The notes under the pieces were generated by a model, which worked only from the letters and a program-made list of their open reading frames with translations, was not told the origin of the DNA and did not search any database. The position numbers and the translations under genes were made by a program. From NCBI GenBank assembly GCA_009760855.2, contig WPIO01000007.1, positions 6,996,501 to 7,060,500 of the forward strand: a DNA stretch of 64,000 nucleotides, given 5' to 3'. This DNA is from Cristatella mucedo (taxonomy: Eukaryota > Bryozoa > Phylactolaemata > Cristatellidae). This document shows, piece by piece, positions 53,966 through 64,000 of this stretch; positions within the stretch are counted from its first letter, which is position 1; each line of letters starts with the position of its first letter.

Positions 53966-56900
53966 GAACCATCACGCTGTAGCGATCTTTAGTCAGCCAC
54001 CGAGGTAAGTAGGTCCTAATCCTGGACACGGCGATACAATATGGTGACTAGCTATTGAAGCGTTCTTCTGAATGATAAACTTCCAAGCAAGACGATACCG
54101 AAAGTTCCGAGCACTTGACGGCGGTCGCACTGCGGCACTATCATGCTGAATGATAAATTCTTTGAGAAGCAGAATTGTTCATATGCTTTGGCGGGTGCAG
54201 CCGAAGGGCCATAGGCTTTGGAATGCCGCAGTCAAATGCGTAATCCGACTATGGTGTGAAATACACAACGTGCCTCTAAAGAGAAGAAACTAGCCTTTGG
54301 AGTGCTGCTAGCAAACGTTTATCAGATTTACGAGATCCTTGCATGTGTTCTGCTTTGCTGTCACTCGGACGCATGGATGGCTGAGCGTGTCGTCGATGTG
54401 ACAGTACCCCCAACGACGACTTCAATCTCAGCAACGAATGGTCATTAGGCAACTGGGAGAGTCAATCCGAGCCGTCGCTACTTGAGGGGCTGCGTGGCAA
54501 TTGGGTCACTACAGTCGAGCTTCTGTAGGCCAATGAACAGCATCAGAGACAAAACGGAAGACACAGTCGCACGACGCATCTCACGAGAGACAACAAGCAA
54601 GCCGCTGAAATGTTCCACTGAGATCTAATAGGAATCGCTTTCTCGTACTCCAACGGGGACTAGCATTTGCGGCCACAGTCAAACGAAAATGAAATACTGC
54701 CTGGAGCTTGCACGAAGCATACCATCGACGCAAAAGATAGCAGACTATACGGATAGTGCATCAGTGAGGTTTTATAATTTAAATTATTACCTCAGTTGAA
54801 CAGCAACTGCTAAAAAGTTCGCAGTCGTGCACTGTGAAGTGTTCCGTACATTTTAAGGATCCATTGCGATCCGGTCTAAACTCTGGCGGTGGGGGATTAA
54901 GCTTTGAAAGGGAGTCTTGCTTACCGGGCTTCGTGAACTTGAGCATTTAGTCTTTGACTTAGGATCGAACCCGTAAAGCCCGGGTTGTGCCACGCAATGC
55001 ACTTGAGAGTACATTTGCTATTCACAGAAATGAAATCCGCGATGTCGTTCGGTGCCATTTTGAAAGAGACCTGCTTCGCCCAATTATGCCTCCACAGCGA
55101 GGAAGCAAGCTCCGATTGACACGACGGAGCGCTGATCCTACGAAAAGCTCGAATCGTACAACTGCCCTATCTAGCTTGTAAATCTGATTGGCCTGCCTCT
55201 AAAGGAGGGCGATTTTTGGTAGTCTAGCGGCGTACCAGAAAAATAACAGTCCTGAGTGGAAAGCACTTCTGAAAAGTCTGCTAAGCCGACGGTTATTCGA
55301 TGCTTTTTCTGCATGCACGAAATCTGCTACGACAAGCTGAGTCGTGCCTACTAAGAGCGGCATTTCAAGCTGCGAAAAACATGCACAAGTTTTTCATCAA
55401 GCTTTTCACCTCAATACGTTGCCGAGCATGGTAGTTTGTCCTCTTAAAACAGGCCCGCATTTTATTTGTGCGCTGCAAATGGATATGGTTGGGTAGTGTA
55501 GCCTGGTTGTGATTTTGTTACTTGATAAATAAAAAGATGCATTGAATTCGGTAAAGACACCGAAGGTCAAAGTGGCACTATGGTTACATCAAAGATAGAT
55601 AATAGTGTCCTTGTTATGTGTGCCAATTTGCATGCCGGTCGTTCCGTTAGTATTTGGGAAGTGTCAATCAATGTGCTGATTGGTAGACAACTCCTACAAT
55701 GGTGGGGGCATAACTTCTTACTCAGCATATTTTCCCCCTTAAAGTGCTCAAAGACATTCAGGGTTATTCTTCACTCTGATTAACCCTTTGCTTAAGAATC
55801 CATTCGTCGGCAATCCGTTTCCGGCTCTTTTGCAAAGAGCAGTGGGCACTAGCTACTAGCGCAAGCAGAACCTGCACGTTCTAATTAATTTGGATGAAGG
55901 TTGTGGTAAAGTATACGGTATACGCACGGTTTCTTTTTACACTATAACTACCCGAATACCCCAAGTGTGTTACTCCGAGCTTGTCTTGTCTAGTGATACT
56001 TGTATACACAAAAGAAAAAGCTCGCGCAGAAAGTATTGCATTGGTAATGATCTCGCTGAGGCAAACGCTTATTCAAAGTCTTGGAGGAGAAACCTTGGCA
56101 CCTCGGCGTGGCAGATGCGGCTTGAAAGTGTCAATGTCAGAAAGGGGCTTTGCGTCTCGACAGATTGTCTACTCGAATCTAAGGGGAAGGGATCACGTGA
56201 AGTGCGATCCCGCGTATTCACTCTGATTGCTGTAGCACGGCGAGCTCCCGCCGCCGCCGTGTGCCAGTTTGCGTACAATTAGAACTCGCGTACCTGAAGG
56301 TGTAGCGGATCTAACCGCTCATCCTGTGGGAAGCAGAAATTTTAGATGCAATTAGTAGTCACATAAACGCCTATTAATTGCGCGAATCGACCTTAAGCTT
56401 TTCGCGAGCAGCGAGATTAAAACGGTGATACAGACATCATAGCTCAAGCTTCAGCAAACTTATTTTCACAGGAGGCTCACAGCTTACCAGCAGCAGGCGA
56501 CCACTCTGCCCGCGTCTGCGTTCCGTCTCCATTCTCTCCTGGGTCTCCTAGCCCCCATTACTTCCCAGAAACAGCCCAGCCCTCACTCCCAGAAAAAAAG
56601 GGCCCATCAGGCGCAGGTTAATGCGCCGCAGCTGAGTACAGGCCTGTACCCTCCAAACCGCATTGTGCGTTGGCATGCGCTTACGTATACGCGTGCGCGC
56701 GTTTGTATATAATCAACGGGTCGCGTCAGCGGGTTGAAAGCTAGCGGACTAATTACTTCGAACAGGTAAGCCGGACTAAAATGGCGAAGAACCTGAAAGT
56801 GAATGACGGGCATCATGGGGGAGAGCTCAGCTAGTATGGATGGTGGAAAAGTCTCTGGGCCTTTGCAATTATTTTCAAAATGGCCTCCATATTGATCCTG

Positions 56901-57077
56901 AATAGTAGTAAAAAGGCACTTTTAAACTTTTCTAAATAAGCCACGATTGCATTTGGTCAAATAGGAATACATACGAAAACAACAAAAACGAATAAAGCAG
57001 TAATGGAATCAGTTCTCCAGACGACCTATGGGATACGAAACCACTTTCTTACGCCGAAAGCAAGACCCATATTAATA
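53966..57077. other. No gene recognised
   Basis: About 3.1 kb of mixed sequence. The longest frame, plus 55890-56282 (130 codons), has no recognisable domain and overlaps other frames on both strands. Confidence 0.4.
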
Positions 57078-57545
57078 ATAACAAAAATCCTAAATTTCTC
57101 TAGCACCGTAAGAGACTAAATCTCTTTCTAGGCACTGTATGTATGCTGAAAAGGAAGCATGTCGTACTGAGAGGAAAATGCCGCTTGGCAAGACCTATTG
57201 AAAGTGTCATCAGACATCTTGCTTGCACAGTATCAGTTTTATATTGCTTAATAAATTAAAAATAGTGACCAAATAGTAATAAAAACAAACAGGCATTTGC
57301 ATTGTATCGTAAAAGAACTCCATTTCTTTCGAGGTGGTGCATTGCGCTTACAGTTCGAGGAGAAACTTGCATCAACCTCAGCTAGTGCCGCATTTTCGAC
57401 TAACAGTGAGGATGGACAATTCGGACGGAGGGTTGAGCAGTATAGGCGAGGAATTAATATTATTAATGAGTCATTTGTATAGCATCCTCAGGGAACCGAG
57501 TGTAGATTTAGGCACTTTAATAATCCTTCCTGCAAGAGCAATACG
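57078..57545 (-). mobile_element. Three successive L2-like/SINE-B tail remnants
   Basis: Decayed copies of the same hairpin end, all minus strand. At 57078-57172 is CTAGCACCGTAAGAGACTAA, ATCTCTTTCTAGGCACTGTA. At about 57288-57358 is GCATTGTATCGTAAAAGAAC, TCCATTTCTTTCGAGG. At about 57455-57545 is TCATTTGTATAGCATCCTCA, GGGAACCGAGTGTAGATTTA, GGCACTTTAAT. No coding part is left in any of them. Confidence 0.6.
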
Positions 57546-57712
57546 CAGGGGTAAAATATGTGGAAGGTATCATGCTTTGACAAGCGTGCAAAAGCAAACA
57601 CACCCAACGGCGGCGCTCGGGGGCGCTCTCGGTTAGTGGAGCCGCGTTGCGGGTCACGTGCACCGAATCGTGCACGAGCGAGCACGCACAGGACGCGGGA
57701 ACTGAGGTGGAC

Positions 57713-57771
57713 ATATACATACATACATACATACATACATACATACATACATACATACATACATACATACA

Positions 57772-57807
<36 letters not shown>

Positions 57808-57830
57808 TATACATATATATACATATATGA
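57713..57830. repeat. (CATA)n microsatellite passing into (TA)n
   Basis: About 22 CATA units to 57800, then TATATACATATA variants. Tyr/Ile/His and Met/Tyr/Val/Cys frames are artefacts. Confidence 0.95.
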
Positions 57831-57911
57831 CAAGTTCACTGGTGCAAAGGGACAGCTGAGTGGAACTGATACATCTTTAGCTGAGACTTGAAGGTGCAAC
57901 GTCAATGAGCC

Positions 57912-58072
57912 GAGCTGGTTTGGCCAGTGGTTAAGATGCTCGCCCAGACCAAGGTCTGGCCGAGGTCGTGGGCTCGAGCCCCGAGGCGTATTTGAAGAGC
58001 CTGAATAGAACTTAAGGCGCTATACAAATGGGACGCTATAGGGCAATGGGGCGCTATGAAAATATACATATT
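57912..58072 (+). mobile_element. tRNA-derived SINE, family B (B4)
   Basis: GAGCTGGTTTGGCCAGTGGT with TAAGATGCTCGCC (A box), GTGGGCTCGAGCCCC (B box), GAAGAGCCTGAATAGAACTT, AAGGCGCTATACAAAT. The GGCGCTAT motif then recurs twice more (about 58032 and 58050) before an AT-rich end. Confidence 0.88.
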
Positions 58073-58922
58073 ACTGCTAGTGATGACCGAAGCTGAAAGT
58101 GAGTTCGTGGATTTTGGTGTATACGAACTGAAGGCCGTCGCCAAAATATTTAAATTAGCCTGAGGAGCAGCGACATGACTAGGCCTCAATTGATTGATTG
58201 ATCAAATGCAAGAGCGCACCGAAGAAGGAGCAATAAATTCGAACAGGAAGGCTGGCATAAGCGAGCGATGGGACCCGTCGCTGGCCAACGAGAGAATCGT
58301 GGTAGCGATTTGATGCTCGATTGGCAGCGAGTGAAGCTCTCAAATAGAAGTGGCGCGATGCTGGAGCAACGCCGGCGATGACAGACCAGACGTGCAGCAG
58401 CTGTTGCAGCCTTGCACCTGCTGCAGTCCTTTAAGGGCACTGGCCTGCAATTGGGAATAAAGGGAATTGCAGTAATCTCGACGCTACTACGTCAGAAGCG
58501 TTAGGACCGAATTTCCTATCCGTATGGCATAGTAGACTTACGGAGTCAGGGAACCTACCACTTGATTTCAGTCGCCGTTAGCGACCGTATCTTTTATTTG
58601 GAATTCGGTGTGATGAGGACATGAATCTCGCATGTTTCATGAATGTGTCGACTTTAAAATCCTAAGCGCGTTGCCTAAAGATTTGTGTGAAACTTGTGAG
58701 AGTAGGCAGCCTGGAATGTTACCTGCCGGATTTTCGCTCAGTAGGATGTCCCGGACTCTACTGGTTATGTTACAGGCCGGGTGCAATGCTGGTGCGTCCT
58801 TGTGCTTGCGAGCTTCTTCTGGAACTTTTTTTGAGAGCTTTCCTAGCTTTTTGGCGTCGGCATCCTGTATACAATAGGTAGCGGGCGTGCTGTGAGAGCG
58901 GGTTTGTGCTACATTATCCACC
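58073..58922. other. No gene recognised
   Basis: Mixed sequence. Minus-strand frames at 58186-58440 and 58637-59008 have no firm match. Parts of 58140-58480 (GGGAATTGCAGTAATCTCGA, CTGCTGCAGTCCTTTAAGGG) could be another decayed LINE C-terminal region. Confidence 0.35.
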
Positions 58923-59794
58923 ATATCTCCTGTTGAATTGGCGCACAATCTAGGTGTTCTGTTCCAAATTGACATTTCATTAGACGACCACATCAGCTCC
59001 ACAGTCAAGTCTGCCTACGTTCAGCTACATAACATTGCTAAACTTCGGGCTTGTTTAGAATGGGATACCACATCTAAATTGGTCCATGCACTTGTGACAT
59101 CCCGTCTTGACTTCTGTAACTCACTGCTTGCTGGTCTACCGGCCTGTGCAATCAGGCGCTTACAGCTAGTGCAAAAATCTGCAGCTAGGCTTGTCTTTCG
59201 TGAGAGTCGCAGTTCCCACATCACACTACTCCTCACTAACCTGCAGTGGCTCCCAGTCAAGCAGCGGATCGACTTCAAGGTTTGGTCACTCAATTTTAAG
59301 TGCCTTCCTTCTTTGGCTCCATCCTACCTATCTAATCTACTCCTCCAACAGGCTAAGCATCGTACCGCACACTCTTCGTAATCTGATTGTATATCTATAT
59401 CTCGTACAGACCTCAAATCCTTTGGAGACCATGCCTTTAGTTCGTATGCTCCTAAAGCCTGGAGCTCACTCCCGACTTGCGTTACGTCACATCTCCTGAC
59501 TTGAACGCATTTAAAAAGAAAATAAAACGCATGTATTTATTACAGCATTTAGTGGGTCGCTGCGATTCGTCCTTTATTGGCTTATGCGAGCTGACCCTGT
59601 TGCATGCTGCCACTAACCATATTTGCATGCAGACCCTGTACTTGTCACCCCTAACTGTGTTTTACTTGTTGTCATTGAGCATGCCACCACTAACCATTTG
59701 ATCGTGCTTCCTTTCCAGTAAATGTAAAGCGCCTAGAAAGAGATCAAGTTCTCCGAGGGCGCTATATCAAATTTATTATTATTGTTATTATTAC
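58923..59794 (+). mobile_element. 5'-truncated L2-like LINE copy (L2-k)
   Basis: Starts in the post-RT linker (frame 58938-59381: LGVLFQIDISLDDHISSTVK, LVTSRLDFCNSLLAGLPACA, NLQWLPVKQRIDFKVWSLNF). It continues frameshifted through KSFGDHAFSSYAPKAW-type sequence, then the 3' UTR, hairpin (GCGCCTAGAAAGAGATCAAG) and ATT tail to 59794. Frameshifts make it inactive. Confidence 0.9.
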
Positions 59795-62258
59795 ATTCGG
59801 CGTCGGTATTTAATTTAAGATGCGCCACCTCAGCCCAGCCTAGAGCTACTTGCTGCTTGCCGCTCACAGTCAAAATTTTGCGAACAGGAGAATCTGTTTA
59901 AAAAATCTTCGCCCGCACTGTAGCCGTCAGTTACTATCTAGGGCGCTCCAAGAATTTGCAATGAGGCGCGCCCGGGATTAGTTATGTTAAGCGAAGGTCG
60001 TTGGCCCGTACAACCGCTCCGTGGAGCATTGAAGTTGTTCATAGCACGGCAGCGCTACGAGCGTAAGGGACAACTGTATTAGCTGTTTTCCAGCGGGATT
60101 ACCAGATGAAATTTAGGAAATTAAAAAAGGATGGCCTTAAGCTGATTTGGTTTTACAGCAGCAGCTAGGAAACAGCTTGACGAATCGTGTCGCTGTCTTT
60201 GTCTGAAAATGCTACCGTAACGGCTAGCTATAGCGGCAGTTAAAATAATATTGACAGTCGGTACGCTGACATGTTTCAGACTCGCTATTTATCCAATGTT
60301 GTGTGATTTAATGCTATAATAATGCTTGTCCGTCTACTCCTCAGGTTATGTCACAAACTAGGGCTTTGACCGTGTAGTCAGGTCATTTGGGGTGCCGGTC
60401 AGCCCGTTGCTTCTGCTATGTGCTGCGAACCAGTCAGTTGCACTCCGGCCTTCGAGCAAGAAATTCGCACGATTTTATCGTTGCAGTGCACGCGCGCCTC
60501 TCTGAGACTGTAGAATAGACTTATCTACATTAACGACACGGACTAGTTAAAATAAGTTATGGCGGCTTTTGATTGCTGCCGTGCTTCCGGCGCTACCGTT
60601 ACCGTACCGGCGCGGATCGAGGCGGCGACTCATCCGCGCGACAGGCTCTTTGCTCTACTTGTATGCATCACGAGTCCGCCAAAACTAGAGCCGTCGCCGG
60701 CGTGATGCTTAGGCGAAGGACTTTAGACCTGGAGTCGCTACTTCGCTTTTGTATTGTTATATAACGACGGACAATGCGATATTAACCAGTTCATGAAAAA
60801 CTCTATGAAATATGGTCACTCTCGCGACGCTTGCACGCAATACGGCCTGCTTCTGGTGTATGGGCAATATGGTTTGCTCTGATATCCTGCTGCCATCCAC
60901 TATCTATGCTAGGATGCGTACGGAGCTGCTGCTACGACTTGCCGGCCGGGTTTCGAGGCACTAGTTTCACCAGTATCTGTTCTGCCGCTGTACAGTCCTG
61001 CGCGGTCACTTTCTTCGTATTTGTGTGAAAGACGCAATTCCAGAACTGCTACACTCGTTCGTATACAGAGAGTATATCGCCTTCTGGGCGGTCCACGAAC
61101 TTTTGTATTATAGATTTCTTTTAAATTGTTAGCAAAATCCGAGTGATCTCGAAAGCCATCAGCTCGCTTTGGCACTAAAGACCACCGCGAGCTGAAGTTG
61201 GGAAGGTAGGGTTGCGAAGGGCGAGCTGGAGCCAGCCATTAGGCCGGTTGCCGACCTGGCCGAGCCTCGTGGCTGTACTAGTAAAGCAAAAAATTCGGTC
61301 TTCATAGCTTAGACAGCTAATGCAGCTACGGCGTGTCCTTGGAGCCACTACTTCTCTTTGCAGTAAACACCGCTGCGACCTTTCGTTGTGGATGCCTTTT
61401 AGGCCACGAGTAGTCATCGAAAACCGCCGGTACAGCACGGGCACGCACGGCCAAGGGGCGGGCCGGTGGGCGGAAAAGGAATTAGATGGGCGGTAAGCGG
61501 AAACTCCCCGCTGATCTGCGGGCACACCCGTGACCTGAATATGACCTTCACCAGCCATTTTAGTTTTTGTTCTAGCCAATGTGATATTTGATGACTAAAA
61601 CGCACAATTTTATTTCTCTGCGGGATGGATTTCAGCTCAGGTTAGTATTATGATTGTGTTACCTGTGGCGGCGAGCGTCTGATAGATTCGGCCACAGCTA
61701 CAGACCAGCCGTGCGGCACGAGGTTGTGCAGGCTTGCATCTGTGTCTATTTCACTCACTCAATTTATTACTGCTGCAGCTGTAGCCCAATTCCCAGGACT
61801 TTAGAATCATAAGGCGTTCGCAGTTCGAAACGATTTTCTTTACATATATCATCGTGGCAGGCAGCGGATATACGCCAGATTTCTTCATGCCTAGTTACAA
61901 CCGTCAGGCGTATACCGGCCGACCTGTAACAATGCGAGTTTTGCTTTTGGTAGACCCAGTTGGCTGCAGAATTAATTTCAACTAGTTAAATCTTAACACC
62001 ACATTTTCGTCGTGCGAATGCCTGAGCCTGGAATTCTCACATGCAGCCAGGATGCTGCCGTCAATTCAAGTCCCCCCACACAGACCGAGCAGGAATCTAT
62101 CGCAGGCTCTACATCTTTTAATTTTATTTCTGTACATAATAGAACTTCCCTGTGCCAGAATTTCGGAAGCCAGTTCCACTTTCTGGGCCTGCTAGGCAAC
62201 AGCCTCCATAATCAAGCAGTCTTAAAGCAAATGCTGTGGTAATGGCTTGTGATGGGAT
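59795..62258. other. No gene recognised
   Basis: About 2.5 kb of mixed sequence. Frames up to 134 codons (minus 61175-61579) are unrecognised. No repeats shared with the rest of the window were noticed. Confidence 0.4.
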
Positions 62259-62652
62259 CCTCAACTCCTTTGGAGACCATGCATTTAGTTCGTATGCTCC
62301 CAAAGCCTGGAACTCCCTGCCGACTTGCGTCAGAACATCCCCTGACTTGACCACATTTAAAAAGAACTTAAAACACACCTATTTAGGACAGCATTTAGTG
62401 GGTCCCTGCGATTCGTCCTTCATGTGCTTATGCGTGCTGACACTGTGCATGCTGCCACTAACCACATTTGCATGCTGACCCTGTGCATGTCACCCCTTAC
62501 CATGTTATTCATGTTGTTTGTTTATCAAGCATGATATTACTCACCATTCAATTGCATTTCCCTTTACAGCAAATGTAAAGCGCTTAGAAAGAGATTGAGT
62601 TCTCTGAGGGCGCTTTATCAAGTGCATTATTATTATTATTGTTATTATTATC
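62259..62652 (+). mobile_element. L2-like LINE 3' fragment (L2-l)
   Basis: Begins at CTCCTTTGGAGACCATGCAT, frame SFGDHAFSSYAPKAWNSLPT, CVRTSPDLTTFKKNLK, then the 3' UTR with both duplicated units, hairpin GCGCTTAGAAAGAGATTGAG, and an ATT/GTT tail to 62652. Sequence close to the 36 kb copy. Confidence 0.9.
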
Positions 62653-62756
62653 ATTGGTTGTTGTACTCTTAGCACTTTGCCACTAACACCAGGGATAGGT
62701 TAGCTTGCTTGCTCATTAGATACATTTTGAAACCTGTAAATCCTCACTTGTCAATG

Positions 62757-63455
62757 AATAATAATAATCAACATTGTATAGTGCCTTATTAAAACTAAAT
62801 CTCTTTCTAGTTACTTTGCTGCAAATGAAGCCTGTCAATTTGTTAGTGATACTATGCACAGTGTCTCTATGTATAGGCACATAAAGCGAAATTCATACCG
62901 ACATAGCAAATGCTGTGAGGACGGTGGATTTTGAGCTTCTTTTCAAGTTTCATCGTGTCGGGGATGTGATAGTGTGTAGGCTTTGGGAGCATACAAACTA
63001 AAGGCACGGTCTCCAAAGGATTTGAGGTTGGTTGGAGGCACGGCTAAATGACTCCGGTCTGAAGAGGTCGTGGTATAAGAGGAGATATGTGGCCTGATTG
63101 GGGACTAGTTCTGATGGATACGCTGCAGCAAGAGAATGAAGGGAGCTAAAAGTTAGTGATAGACCGCTAAAATTGACATGCTGATTGATGGAGAGCTAGC
63201 GGTGGTCGGTGAGAAGTGGTGAAATGTGGTAGTTGCAACGCTCACGCCGGTCAAGCCTAGTGGTTGAGTTTTGATCCAGCTGTAAGCGCCTTATTGCACA
63301 GGCAGAAAACCTGGGACTAGTGAGTTACAGAAGTCTAGATGGGATGTCGCGAATGCTGGGACCAGCCTAGCTGTCAAATCCTCACTTAAGCACGTGTTGG
63401 ATGTTGGTTAGCTGAAAGCTGGCATACTTAACCGTGGGGAGCACACTCTCAGTGA
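62757..63455 (-). mobile_element. Diverged L2-like LINE copy (L2-m)
   Basis: AAT tail (62757-62770), hairpin remnant, shortened 3' UTR, then minus-strand sequence alignable with the C-terminal domain throughout (for example 63255-63300, CAACTAGGCTTGACCGG...; 63000-63030, CCTCAAATCCTTTGGAGACC). It is the most diverged long copy of the family here, with no open frame, suggesting greater age or a separate subfamily. Confidence 0.75.
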
Positions 63456-64000
63456 GTGCTTAAGCTCTGGTCCTAATCGTAATACAGGTATTTTTGATTG
63501 TAGACTGGGAGCCATTCAGATCCTCGACGGAGCCTTCACCTCCCCAGAGCAAGCCCAACCCTATGGCAGCAGTCTGTTGGCATACGATCTGCACTGTCTG
63601 AAGACGTGGGTTGGGAATAGGCAGTACTGGGCAGGAGGAATTGGCAAAAAGAGAGTTTTAGACAATTGTTGTTTGCTGTATCTCACACTAGTTATGGCAT
63701 GCTTCTTCGGTGTCTGCCTTGATCCGACCTTTGTACAAAGACTAATTATTCTCATTTCGGTCTCCTTGGAACCCGGTGAACCTGCTGCCCAGCTGCCAGC
63801 AAGTAGTGGCCAGGGTGTAGCCAGAATTAAGTCTCTAATGGGGCCAGCAGCTGAAGTTGCCAGAGGAAGCCAATCGTAAGATGGCTGAGTGGGCGTGTCG
63901 AGTGGCAAGCAGCTGGAGTAGCAAGATGCTTGCTGTGCTCGTTCGGGTTGGTCCAAACTGGTCCGTTATCACTGCCCCTCCCCCTTCCCCCACTTTGGTC
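63456..64000. other. No gene recognised at the right edge
   Basis: Overlapping frames of 100 (plus 63577-63879) and 131 codons (minus 63561-63956) with no recognisable domain. GC-moderate; C-rich at the very end. Confidence 0.35.

Noticed and set aside
57488-57905. Tyr/Val/Cys/Met repeat frames
   Set aside because: Translations of the CATA tetranucleotide repeat.

Overview
The window looks like nuclear DNA of an invertebrate animal, probably a bilaterian. It has one clear exon of a rhodopsin-type neuropeptide receptor with a consensus splice donor, many 5'-truncated non-LTR retrotransposons, tRNA-headed SINEs, a Tigger/pogo DNA-transposon relic, an rRNA pseudogene and abundant simple repeats. 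Nothing bacterial, organellar or viral was recognised. The phylum cannot be fixed from this sequence alone.

Layout. 1-2.6 kb: CT-rich repeats flanking a mosaic pseudogene built from 18S and 28S rRNA pieces. 3.1-4.3 kb: a 5'-truncated L2-like LINE. About 4.3-10.7 kb: a GC- and CpG-rich domain holding the only recognised host gene, a coding exon on the minus strand (7984-8919) for a thyrotropin-releasing-hormone-receptor-like GPCR covering TM1 to TM5. Its donor is at 7978-7983, and the exon for TM6-TM7 was not found between it and the left edge. 10.7-64 kb: repeat-dominated, apparently intergenic or intronic DNA.

The main repeat is one L2-like LINE family (RT motifs, a C-terminal region, a 3' UTR with an internal duplication, a terminal hairpin and an ATT-repeat tail). 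It is present as long truncated copies plus many short tails. A second, older L2-related LINE family survives as relics. Two tRNA-derived SINE families occur. SINE-B ends in the same hairpin as the LINE, so it probably uses the LINE's machinery. SINE-A ends differently, and one copy sits inside a LINE with a 5-bp target duplication. Near 46.9-47.9 kb lies the C-terminal half of a Tigger/pogo transposase with its right terminal repeat.

The most unusual objects are: (i) a roughly 730-bp element at 50.42-51.15 kb, bounded by imperfect inverted repeats rich in GGACATTCCCCC-like motifs, holding a small possibly FLYWCH-like reading frame and a CCCTAAA-type telomere-like tract; (ii) a 98-bp near-perfect fold-back palindrome inside a LINE; (iii) the 18S/28S mosaic; and (iv) two cases in which a LINE terminal hairpin appears to have expanded into a long GA/CT microsatellite. 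All homology calls were made by eye from motifs and internal comparison; no database search was run.
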